In this document: positions 46,293-54,247 of the stretch, piece after piece | Position numbering within the stretch: position 1 is the first letter of the stretch | Layout: every line of letters begins with the position of its first letter | NCBI RefSeq assembly: GCF_013376475.1 | Contig: NZ_CP045508.1 | Span: 2,826,001-2,890,000, forward strand | DNA: 64,000 bases | Origin: Desulfolutivibrio sulfoxidireducens | Lineage (GTDB): Bacteria; Desulfobacterota; Desulfovibrionia; Desulfovibrionales; Desulfovibrionaceae | Reading direction: 5' to 3' | Program-made: the position numbers and the translations under genes | Notes under the pieces: generated by a model | The model's input: the letters and a program-made list of their open reading frames with translations, nothing else | What the model was told of the DNA's origin: nothing | The model's database searches: none

Positions 46293-47405
46293 ATGGAAAA
46301 GTCATTCACCAATCTTATCGAAGAGGTGCAAAAACCCGGTCTTTGCCACCGTTGCGGCGGATGCGTGACGTTCTGCTCGGCCATCAATTTCGGGGCCCTG
46401 GAACTCGGTCCGGATGGAAGCCCCAGGTACAAGGATCCGGAAAAATGCATCGAATGCGGCATCTGCTACATGATATGCCCCGTCAACCACGAACTGGACA
46501 ACGAGACGCGCAACCTGGTCAACTGGCACGAGCCCATGGGCAACGTCATCGGGACCACCGTGGCCCGGGCCATGGACCCCGAGGTCCGCGCGGCGGGCAC
46601 GGACGGCGGCGTGGTCACCGCCATCCTCCTGCGCCTGTTCGACCAAGGGCACATCGACGGGGCCATCGTGTGCCGCCAGACCGGCCCCTTCCAGCGCCGG
46701 CCGGCTCTGGCCAGGACCCGCGAGGACATCCTGGCCGCCGCCGGATCCCACTACGACGTGTCCCACGGCATGGAGGCCTTTGGCGGCGAGTACGCCACCT
46801 ACACCACCTATTCCCCCTCCATCCAGGCCTTCGGCGCCCTGTCCCGGGAACACCTGGGCCGGGTGGCCTTCGTGGGCACCCCCTGCCAGGTCAAGACCCT
46901 GCGCAAGATGCAGGCCATGGGCATCGTGCCCTCGGACGCCATCAAGTATACCCTGGGTCTGTTCTGTACGCGGAACTTCCTCTTCGGCGACACGGAACGG
47001 GCCAGACTCGAGCAGATCGGGGGCTTCTCCTGGGACGACATCGTCAAGGTCAACGTGCGGGAACGTCTCCAGATCTTCACCAGGGACGGCGAGGTGAAAA
47101 AGATCGAGTTCGACAAGCTCGATTTCATGACCCGTTCCGCCTGCCGGTACTGTGACGATTATTCCGCCGAATACGCCGATCTTTCCTTCGGCGGCGTCGG
47201 CGCCGACCCCGGCTGGACCACGGTCATCAGCCGCACGCCGCTTGGACGGGCCGCTCTGGCCGACGCCAGGGGGACGGTCATCGAGCAGCGCAGCGTGTCT
47301 GAAAAGCCCAAGTACGCCTCGGACGCCATGGCCAAGGTGGAGGAACTCTCGAGGAAAAAGAAGGCCGCCGCCATCAGGCATCGGGGCGAACGCCGGGTGG
47401 GGTAG
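46293..47405 (+). CDS. FrhB-family iron-sulfur oxidoreductase
   Basis: Protein of 370 residues of the coenzyme F420 hydrogenase/dehydrogenase beta-subunit family. Two N-terminal ferredoxin motifs (CHRCGGCVTFC and CIECGICYMICP) precede the FrhB N-domain (AAGTDGGVVTAILLRLFDQGHIDGAIV) and the C-domain (VAFVGTPCQVKTLRKMQ, LGLFCTRNF, DFMTRSACRYCDDYSAEYADLSFGGVG). AAGGAG lies 8-9 bases before ATG 46293. It carries its own ferredoxin domain and probably links a flavin donor to the neighbouring Hdr system. The electron donor and acceptor are not known. Confidence 0.9.
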   Translation: MEKSFTNLIEEVQKPGLCHRCGGCVTFCSAINFGALELGPDGSPRYKDPEKCIECGICYMICPVNHELDNETRNLVNWHEPMGNVIGTTVARAMDPEVRAAGTDGGVVTAILLRLFDQGHIDGAIVCRQTGPFQRRPALARTREDILAAAGSHYDVSHGMEAFGGEYATYTTYSPSIQAFGALSREHLGRVAFVGTPCQVKTLRKMQAMGIVPSDAIKYTLGLFCTRNFLFGDTERARLEQIGGFSWDDIVKVNVRERLQIFTRDGEVKKIEFDKLDFMTRSACRYCDDYSAEYADLSFGGVGADPGWTTVISRTPLGRAALADARGTVIEQRSVSEKPKYASDAMAKVEELSRKKKAAAIRHRGERRVG

Positions 47406-47786
47406 GCCAGAGGCAAGGACGTCCCTCCCGCGAGGGGCGTCCCGTTCGGGACGGGCCGGCTCGGTCGGGACGGGCCGGCTCGGTCGGAAGGACCGGCCAT
47501 TCGCGAGGGTCGAGCCGTTCCTGCGGGCCGGCCCGTCCGGTCGGTGACGGCGCGTTCGAAAGAACCGGTCAGCTCGGCCGGCCGGTCATTTCGAAAGGAC
47601 CGGCAAACTCGAAAGGGTCGGCGTGTCCGTGCCCACCGGGAGGGCCACGGCCGGACCCGGGGATGGCTCCCGTTTGTTCCCTCCCCCGGGCGGCCGGTTT
47701 CGTTGCTGGGCCACGCCCGGACCCGGGGATGGCTCCCGTTTGTTCCCTCCCCAGAAGGCCGGCTTCGCCATGGGCCCGCGGCCGGG
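47406..47786. repeat. GC-rich intergenic repeats
   Basis: No gene is supported. Two kinds of direct repeat are visible. CGGGACGGGCCGGCTCGGT occurs twice in tandem near 47447-47485. A 45-bp block (GGGCCACG...CCCTCCCC) is repeated at 47642-47686 and 47708-47752, 66 bp apart, with one mismatch. A G/C hairpin GGACGTCCCTC/GAGGGGCGTCC stands at 47417-47442, just after the FrhB-like gene. Confidence 0.75.
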
Positions 47787-48515
47787 CTATTCGAAGGCCG
47801 ACGACACCTTCCAGTTCTCCCACACCTTGCCGACCAGATCCGGACTGGGCCTGAGCACCGGCTTCCCCGGTCTCCATCCCGAGGGCGTGGCCTGGGCGCC
47901 CTTCCCGGCCCGGACAAGCTGAAAGGCCTGTATCTGTCTGAGGGTCTCGGAGACGTTGCGGCCAACGGGCGGCGTGAGCACCTCGAACCCCTGGATCACG
48001 CCATCGGGATCGATGAGGAAGCGTCCCCGGACATCGACCCCGGCGTCCGGGTCGTAGACCCCGAACGTCTCCCCCACCTTGCCCCCGGCGTCCGAGAGCA
48101 TGGGGAAGGGGACGGTCTTGGCCGTGACCATGCGCGAGAGCTCATGATCGACCCACATCTTGTGCACGAACACGCTGTCCGTGCTCATCGACAAGACCTG
48201 GACCCCAAGCTGCTCGAATTCGTTGTTTTTTTCGGCGACCGCCGAAATTTCCGTGGCTCAGACAAAGGTGAAGTCCCCGGGATAAAAGCACAGGGATACC
48301 CATTTGCCGAGATATTCCGAGAGCCTAACCGAGACGAACTTCCCCCCGAAATACGCCGGGGCCGTAAAATCCGGGGCCTTTTTCCCGACAGCGATCATCG
48401 CCGTCCCTCCTTTTTCGGTCTGTCCGCCCGGGCCTTCCGCCGCGACGGCCATAGCCTTTTCGCCGACGACACCTCCGGTCGGTCTGGCGCACCCAACCGG
48501 TTCCTCCGTGGGCAT
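47787..48515 (-). CDS. Selenocysteine-containing peroxiredoxin
   Basis: AhpC/TSA-type peroxiredoxin, 242 residues, expected to reduce peroxides. The core is [26 protein letters not shown] and FYPGDFTFV, then an in-frame TGA (48260-48258) at the position of the peroxidatic cysteine, then [35 protein letters not shown]. Homology continues unbroken to the C-terminus, so TGA is read as selenocysteine (residue 86). A SECIS-like hairpin follows. The usual resolving VCP motif is ATPSGWRPG, without Cys. The start is the ATG at 48515 (AGGAGG six bases upstream); an internal ATG at 48398 also has AGGAGG. Confidence 0.9.
48230..48247 (-). promoter_or_regulatory. SECIS-like hairpin for UGA decoding
   Basis: On the mRNA, UUUCGGC/GCCGAAA form a perfect 7-bp stem with loop GGUC. 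The loop begins 17 nt after the UGA, the distance expected for bacterial SECIS elements, and contains the G-U pair that SelB recognises. Confidence 0.7.
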
Positions 48516-49102
48516 GGAGCACCTCCTGCTGATGCATTGATTTGAATCGTCTATGAGCAAGCCTTTCCCATATTACGTTCATCTATGCCCAATCCGGGGG
48601 GCAGTGTAAAGGACGAGGCGACCTCGCGTCCGCGCCGAAAACGCCCCGTCTGGAAAAATTGCCGGCGGCGGCCGTTCGGCCCCTGCGAAACCCGCCGGTC
48701 CGTCGCCCGCGCCCCACCGTGGCTCCTCTTTTTTCAGAAACCGATTGCATCTTTTCCTCAGGGGGAGTATCCCCACCATCCAGTGTTATGATTTTTTATT
48801 TCATATACTGTTAATAAGAAAATTATAAAATCCATGTCGCTTCCGGGGGGGAACGCACCCGCCCAAAGGCGAAAGCCGGCTTGATGCCGGCGGCATGATT
48901 CCGACCATGGCTCACTGCCCGACGGACGTGCCCGGGGCGACATGACAGGCAACCGCGCCCGGTTTCCGGGCCGGCCCGGGCTGGCTCCCCTGGGCGAGGA
49001 TCCCCGCCCCGATCCAAGCCACCCCGTATGAACTCGAACCGAACCGCCGTCGCGGGGCCTTGCCGCGCCACGGCAAAAAAACGCCGATCCGACAGGCAGG
49101 CC
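48516..49102. promoter_or_regulatory. Divergent region between peroxiredoxin and the hydrogenase/nitrogenase-like operon
   Basis: No gene is supported. For the peroxiredoxin, TTTACA (48610-48605) and CATAGA (48587-48582) with a 17-bp spacer form a plausible promoter. An AT-rich island at 48786-48835 (many TATA-like hexamers, for instance TATAAA) is the likely promoter zone of the operon to the right. GGGGA-GTA-TCCCC (48762-48774) beside it could be an operator. Confidence 0.5.
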
Positions 49103-50761
49103 ATGAAGCACGATCACGACGCCGTCGTCACCTTCGAGGGCAACGCCTTCGTCATCACCGCGTCCCTCTCCGGCAACCGCGTCGTGGAGGCCTGGAGCAC
49201 GGGCAGGATGGTCCACGACATGAACTCCCTCCTGGGCGCCGTGGCCGACGGGAGCGGGCCGCGCTTCACCACCCGGGCGGCCTGTCTGTGCAACGCCGGC
49301 CATGCCCTGGCCGCGACCCGGGCCGTGGAGGACCTCCTCGGCGCGCACGTGCCCCCGGCCGCGCGCCTGGTGCGCGACCTGGCCCAGGCCCTGGGCTGGA
49401 TTTCCGAGCACCTGGGGCATTTCTACCTGTTTCACCTCACGGACTGGACCAACCCGGGCCGGGCCCTTCGCGCGGACCCCGCCATGACCGCGCGTCTGGC
49501 GGCGCGGGACCGCCCCTGTCCGGACGCCGGAGGCCGGGCCTTCTACGCCGAGGCCGCCGCGCGCCTTTCGGCCCTGACCGCCGGCGAGGCCGGGGAAATT
49601 TTCGGGATCGCGGACTGGGACCATCCCGCCCACACGGCCTCCCCCGAGCACCATCTGCTTCTCGCCAGCCACGTCCCGGGGGCCATGGAGACCCGGGCCA
49701 GACTGGCCGAGGCCCTGGCCGCGTTGCGGTGTACCGGGCCGGACCATCCGGCCTTCCAGATCGGCGGCCTGGCCGAGAGCGCCGGCACGGCCCCGGGCGC
49801 GTCCCCGGACCTCTCGGGTCCGGCCCGGACAGTATGCGCGGCCCTTTTGGCCGCGTGCCGGGATTTCATCCTGGACACCTTCCTGCCCGACGCCCTGTGT
49901 GCGGCCGCCGCCTCCCGGGACTGGGCGGACATCGGCAAAACCGGGACCTATCTGGCCTGGGGCGACCTCCCCGGGAAAGATGGCGATCCGCCGTTTTTCC
50001 CGGGCGGCGTATTTACCCTTGGCGGCGGCATCCGGACCAACCTCGTCTCGCCGGACCTGGTATTCGAGGACAACGCACCGGCCTGGACCGCCACGGACGC
50101 CGACCGCTACCGGCTGCGCCTGGGGCCGGGGCAGCCCCGCTACCAGTGGAAAAACGACGATTTCACGTGGTTCGGAGTACCCCGCCACGCCGGGCTGGCC
50201 TGCGAGGTCGGCCCCCTGGCCCGGGTCCTCGGGGCCTGCGCCACGGGCAACGACGCGGTGAAAGGCCTTGTGGACAGCGCCCTGCACCGGCTGAACCTGC
50301 CCCTTGCGGCCCTGGATTCCACCCTGGGCCGGATGCTGGCCCGGGCCATCGAGGCCGCCGCCCTGATCCAGGCCGCCCTGTCCTGGCTGGACTCCCTGGA
50401 CGTCCTCCTGGCCGAAGGCCCTGTCCCGCTTCGGGCCGACATCCGGAACCTGCCCGCCTCGGGCGAGGGCGTGGGACTGGCCGAGATCGCCCGTGGCGCG
50501 CTTGTCCACCGCATCCGCATGGAAAAAAGGCGCATCATCCGCCACGACTCACTGGTTCCCTCCCTGTGGAACTTCTCCCCGCGAGGCGCCGACGGCGTAC
50601 GCGGCCCCCTGGAACAGGCCCTGCTTGGCACGCCCGTGGCCGACCCCGGCCGGCCCCTGGAAATTCTGCGCACGGTGCACGCCTTCGATCCCTGCAACGC
50701 CTGCCTCCTGCGGGTGGAGGACGGCGACGCCTCGCGCGTGGTGGCTGTCGCCGCCAAATAG
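49103..50761 (+). CDS. NiFe-hydrogenase large-subunit-like protein with altered L1 motif
   Basis: Protein of 552 residues homologous to the catalytic subunit of NiFe hydrogenases: VVEAWSTGRMVHDMNSLL, ALAATRAVEDLLG, ISEHLGHFYLFHLTDW, and a C-terminal HAFDPCNACLLRVED. The L2 motif DPCxxC is intact (Cys531, Cys534). L1, normally RxCGxCxxxH, reads RAACLCNAGH (58-67): the terminal Ni-ligand Cys is Ala60, Cys61 replaces Gly, and the bridging-type Cys63 and His67 remain. About 18 residues follow Cys534. No small subunit is present. ATG 49103 is preferred over 49028 for lack of homology upstream. First gene of the operon. Confidence 0.85.
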   Translation: MKHDHDAVVTFEGNAFVITASLSGNRVVEAWSTGRMVHDMNSLLGAVADGSGPRFTTRAACLCNAGHALAATRAVEDLLGAHVPPAARLVRDLAQALGWISEHLGHFYLFHLTDWTNPGRALRADPAMTARLAARDRPCPDAGGRAFYAEAAARLSALTAGEAGEIFGIADWDHPAHTASPEHHLLLASHVPGAMETRARLAEALAALRCTGPDHPAFQIGGLAESAGTAPGASPDLSGPARTVCAALLAACRDFILDTFLPDALCAAAASRDWADIGKTGTYLAWGDLPGKDGDPPFFPGGVFTLGGGIRTNLVSPDLVFEDNAPAWTATDADRYRLRLGPGQPRYQWKNDDFTWFGVPRHAGLACEVGPLARVLGACATGNDAVKGLVDSALHRLNLPLAALDSTLGRMLARAIEAAALIQAALSWLDSLDVLLAEGPVPLRADIRNLPASGEGVGLAEIARGALVHRIRMEKRRIIRHDSLVPSLWNFSPRGADGVRGPLEQALLGTPVADPGRPLEILRTVHAFDPCNACLLRVEDGDASRVVAVAAK

Positions 50762-50782
50762 ACGCCCGGAAAGGACGACAAC

Positions 50783-51796
50783 ATGGACGCCAAGGATATT
50801 CTTGCCGCGCTGCAAGACGAAATGGGACAGGAGGCCCTGTTCCAAAAGGCCGACGCGGTGCGCGCCAAGCACTGCGGCAACGTGGCCCAACTACGCGGCG
50901 TGGTGCATTTCTCCAATTACTGTTGCCGCGACGACCTCTATTGCGGCCTGCGCAAAAGCAACCCGGACATCACCCGGTTTCGCATGACCGGGGACCAGAT
51001 CGTGGACACGGCCCTGGCCATCGCCGAGGCCGGCCTTGGGACCGTGGTGCTCCAGTCCGGCGAGGACTCCCACTATACCCGCCAGATGCTGTGCTCCATC
51101 ATCCGGCGCATCGTCGCCCAGGCCGACGTGGCCGTGACCCTAAGCCTCGGCGAGCGGCCCATCGATGACCTGCGGGCCTTCCGCGACGCCGGGGCCACCC
51201 GGTACCTCATGAAGCACGAGACCATGAACCCGGACCTCTACGCCCGGATGCGCCCGGGCCTGCGCCTTGTCGACCGCATCCGGACCATCGAGACCCTGCG
51301 CGAGCTCGGCTACCAGACCGGGGTCGGCAACGTGGTCGGGCTTCCCGGCCAGACCGACGCCGACCTGGCCGCGGATATCGTCTTTTTCCAGGACTTCCAG
51401 CCGGACATGGTCAATATCGGGCCGTTTATCCCCCACGCGGACACCCCCCTTCGCCACGAGGCCACGGGAGACATGGACCGCATGCTGCGGGTCTTCGCCC
51501 TGGCCCGCATCGTGACCCAAAACACCCACCTGGCCGCGGCCAACACCGTGGCCACCCTGGACCCCGACAACGGCCAGTACCGGGCCTTTGTCCAGGGCGG
51601 GGCCAACGTGATCATGCCCAACTGCAACCCCTTTCTCAAAAGCAAGACCGACAAGATCGAATACGAATTCCAGATCACCACCAAGAAACGCTACGTCTCC
51701 GTCGACGAGGCCAGAGAGGTCCTGCGCCGGGCCGGACGCGACGCCGCGCCGGGACGCGGGGATTCCCTCAAGATGCGAGGAGAATACCATGATTAA
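50783..51796 (+). CDS. HydE-family radical SAM protein with atypical cluster motif
   Basis: Protein of 337 residues closely matching HydE, the radical SAM enzyme that acts on an organometallic Fe-CO/CN precursor during [FeFe] H-cluster assembly: VLQSGEDSHYTRQM, VAVTLSLGERPIDDLRAFRDAGATRYLMKHET, GVGNVVGLPGQT and MVNIGPFIPHADTPL. The cluster motif, CX3CX2C in HydE, reads YCCRDDLYCGLR: Cys47 and Cys54 are kept, the central position is Asp51, and an extra Cys48 is present. The C-terminal second cluster of HydE is absent. AAAGGA precedes the ATG; it overlaps the nifH-like start by 8 bp. No HydF, HydG or FeFe hydrogenase is in the window. Confidence 0.87.
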   Translation: MDAKDILAALQDEMGQEALFQKADAVRAKHCGNVAQLRGVVHFSNYCCRDDLYCGLRKSNPDITRFRMTGDQIVDTALAIAEAGLGTVVLQSGEDSHYTRQMLCSIIRRIVAQADVAVTLSLGERPIDDLRAFRDAGATRYLMKHETMNPDLYARMRPGLRLVDRIRTIETLRELGYQTGVGNVVGLPGQTDADLAADIVFFQDFQPDMVNIGPFIPHADTPLRHEATGDMDRMLRVFALARIVTQNTHLAAANTVATLDPDNGQYRAFVQGGANVIMPNCNPFLKSKTDKIEYEFQITTKKRYVSVDEAREVLRRAGRDAAPGRGDSLKMRGEYHD

Positions 51797-52556
51797 GATC
51801 GCCATCTACGGCAAGGGCGGCATCGGCAAATCCACGGTGACCTCGGGCATCTCGGCCGCCCTGGCCATGGACGGACACCGGGTCATGCAGATCGGCTGCG
51901 ACCCCAAGACCGATTCGACCATCAACCTGCTCGGCGGCGCCACCCCGCCTCCCATCCTGCAATACCTCCAGGAACAGGGACGCCCCGCCAGCCTGGACGC
52001 CCTGGTGCGCACCGGGTTCGGCAACGTGGCCTGCCTGGAGATCGGCGGCCCGACGCCCGGGGTCGGCTGCTTCGGCCGGGGCATGCTCACGGCCTTCGAA
52101 CTTCTGGACGAGATGAACGCCTACGCCGCCTACGCCCCGGACGTGGTCCTCTACGACATCCTGGCCGACATCGTCTGCGGCGGCATCGCCGTGCCCATGC
52201 GCGAGGGCTTCGCCGACAAGGTGGCCATCGTCACCTCGGGCGAGAAAATGGCCCTCCTGGCGGCCAGAAACATCATCCTGGCCCTGCGCAACTTCGCGGA
52301 CCGCAACTACGCCGAACTCGGCGGCCTGATCCTCAACCGCCGGGACATGCCCGACGAAATCGAACGCGTCACGGACTTCGCCCGGGAGATGGATACCGTG
52401 ATCCTGGGGGTCATCCCCCGCGACCGGACCATCCACGCCTTCGAGGAAAAAGGACAGACCATCGTCGAGGGCGATCCGTCCCTGCCCACCTCGGCCAGAT
52501 TCTTCGAACTGGCCCGGACCCTGGCCGCCTTCGCCAGGAAGCGCGACGCGGCGTAG
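51789..52556 (+). CDS. NifH-like ATPase/iron protein
   Basis: ATP-driven electron-transfer protein of 255 residues in the NifH/BchL/CfbC family. The P-loop YGKGGIGKST (8-17), CDPKTDST, and both [4Fe-4S] ligands (GGPTPGVGCFGRGM and YDILADIVCGGIAVPMR) are intact, including the Arg that is ADP-ribosylated in NifH. It is shorter than true NifH. GAGGAG precedes the ATG. It must serve the D/K-like pair that follows after a 364-bp repeat region. Its neighbours differ from nitrogen fixation (no nifE, N, B) and from chlorophyll or F430 synthesis. Confidence 0.93.
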   Translation: MIKIAIYGKGGIGKSTVTSGISAALAMDGHRVMQIGCDPKTDSTINLLGGATPPPILQYLQEQGRPASLDALVRTGFGNVACLEIGGPTPGVGCFGRGMLTAFELLDEMNAYAAYAPDVVLYDILADIVCGGIAVPMREGFADKVAIVTSGEKMALLAARNIILALRNFADRNYAELGGLILNRRDMPDEIERVTDFAREMDTVILGVIPRDRTIHAFEEKGQTIVEGDPSLPTSARFFELARTLAAFARKRDAA

Positions 52557-52575
52557 TCGCGAAGAATGAAAGCAT

Positions 52576-52902
52576 GCCTCCGGCGGCCAAAGGGGCACTG
52601 CCCCTTTGGAATCCCGGAAAGGGCGTGGCGAAGGAGCCTGAAACCGAAAGAAATGGGGCGCGAGGATCGGACGGGATGAAGAATGCCTCCGGCGGCCAAA
52701 GGGGCACTGCCCCTTTGGAATCCCGGAAAGGGCGTGGCGAAGAAGCCTGAAACCCGAAGAAATGGGTCGCGAGGATCGAACGGGATGAAGAATGCCTCCG
52801 GCGGCCAAAGGGGCACTGCCCCTTTGGAATCCCGGAAAGGGCGTGGCGATGGAGCCTGAAACCCGAAGAAATGGGTCGCGAGGAACGGACGGGGTGGAAA
52901 AC
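52576..52902. repeat. Three tandem 109-bp hairpin repeats between nifH-like and nifD-like genes
   Basis: Units start at 52576, 52685 and 52794 (GCCTCCGGCGGCCAAAGG...), differing at few bases. Each holds a strong hairpin CCAAAGGGG-CACTG-CCCCTTTGG followed by GGAATCCCGG. The first 40 bases recur after pnp at 16257, so this is an amplified copy of a dispersed chromosomal repeat. The 3' edge is approximate. Confidence 0.93.
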
Positions 52903-52920
52903 CCGGGAAGGAGACAAGTT

Positions 52921-54219
52921 ATGGGTGTGGACCAAGCGGGCATCTCTTTGGAAAAACTGACGCGCCGGGAAGACTTCCCCTTCGCCCCCCTGGAGGGCGT
53001 GGGACCCAACCTGGCCGGATGGGGGGTCATCGAGACCTGCCTGCTTCTGCCCGAGTCCCTGTGCGTCATGGCCGGCCCCTCGGCCTGCCTGCGCCATTCC
53101 GCCTTCATGGCCCACGCCCGGGGCTTCACCGACCGGTTCTACATGCTGTGCGTCCCGGAACTGGACATGACCATGGGCCGGCACCTGGAAAAAATCGAAC
53201 AGGGCATCCTGGACATCGCCCGGAACCGCCCGGAAAAGGTCATCTTCCTCATCGTGGGCTGCCCGGACTACATCCTGGGCACCGACTTCACCGGAGTCAT
53301 CTCCCGCCTGGAGGCCAAAACCGGCCGGCGGATCATCCTCGGGGCCATGGCCCCCATCACCATCGGACTCAAGGACTCGCCCTTCACCGCCGCCTACACC
53401 AGCTTTTTCGACTTTCTAAAACATGAGGCGCGACATCCCGACCCCGATGCCGTGAACATCCTGGGCACCTTCATGCCCCTCGCGGAAAACGGCGAGCTCT
53501 ACGGCGTCCTGCGCCAGGCAGGCCTGACGCACATCCGCCAGATCCCCCTGTGCGCCGACCTGGCCGAGTTCTCGGCCATGGCCGAGGCCGCCCGCTCCCT
53601 GGTCCTGCACCCCCTGGCCAACACCCTGGCCGCGCGCATGGACCAGGACATGGGCATCCCGGCCCGCTTCGTGCCCACGGCCTACGGCTTTTCCACCATC
53701 GCGGACCGCTACGCGGCCATCGCCGAGACCGTGGGCCGGCCCTTGGAAACCGAGGACCTGGAGCGCGCGGCGAAAAAGGCCGCCGAGCCCCTGGTGGACG
53801 CCCTGCGAGGCAAGGCCATGGCCGTTGGCTGCGCCATCAACGGCAGCCCCTACGAACTGGCCGCCGGCCTTGTGGATATGGGACTTCGCGTGGAGGCCAT
53901 CTTCGGACGCGGCGCGTTTGCCGCCTACGAATGGAAGCTGATCGAAAAACTGCGGGAAACGGCCCCGCACATCAGGGTCTACAATGTCTCCCATCCCGCC
54001 CTGTGCGGCCAGACCGCGCCCTTCGACCACATCGACGTGGCCTACGGCGTGGACGCGGGCATGTTCTGCGCCCATGCCGCCAACGTGCCCCTGTCGCGCT
54101 ACCAGGAGCAGAAGTACGGCTACGAGAACGCCCTGTGGATGCTTACGCAGACCCACGAGGTTCTAAAAAATCCGGTCAGCAACCACGACTGGATCTACAA
54201 GCACCAGTTTCTTATCTGA
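52921..54219 (+). CDS. NifD-like nitrogenase-superfamily subunit
   Basis: Protein of 432 residues in the oxidoreductase/nitrogenase component 1 superfamily. The cluster-binding region reads GWGVIETCLLLPESLCVMAGPSACLRHS (cut here into motifs: ETC40, LC48, GPSAC56) and IVGCPDYILGTDFTG (Cys114), matching the second and third P-cluster cysteine positions of NifD/NifK; Cys40 or Cys48 may replace the first. The C-terminal Rossmann domains include AVGCAINGSPYELAAGLVDMGLRVEAIFG. FeMo-co ligands of true NifD are not recognisable. AAGGAG precedes the ATG. Partner of the K-like gene 28 bp downstream. Confidence 0.88.
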   Translation: MGVDQAGISLEKLTRREDFPFAPLEGVGPNLAGWGVIETCLLLPESLCVMAGPSACLRHSAFMAHARGFTDRFYMLCVPELDMTMGRHLEKIEQGILDIARNRPEKVIFLIVGCPDYILGTDFTGVISRLEAKTGRRIILGAMAPITIGLKDSPFTAAYTSFFDFLKHEARHPDPDAVNILGTFMPLAENGELYGVLRQAGLTHIRQIPLCADLAEFSAMAEAARSLVLHPLANTLAARMDQDMGIPARFVPTAYGFSTIADRYAAIAETVGRPLETEDLERAAKKAAEPLVDALRGKAMAVGCAINGSPYELAAGLVDMGLRVEAIFGRGAFAAYEWKLIEKLRETAPHIRVYNVSHPALCGQTAPFDHIDVAYGVDAGMFCAHAANVPLSRYQEQKYGYENALWMLTQTHEVLKNPVSNHDWIYKHQFLI

Positions 54220-54247
54220 TGACGCTCCAAAGAGGAGATGACGAACA

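Noticed and set aside
48195-48260. Reading the peroxiredoxin as a broken pseudogene with a nonsense codon
   Set aside because: The only interruption is a TGA exactly at the peroxidatic residue, frame and homology are intact on both sides, and a SECIS-like hairpin follows.
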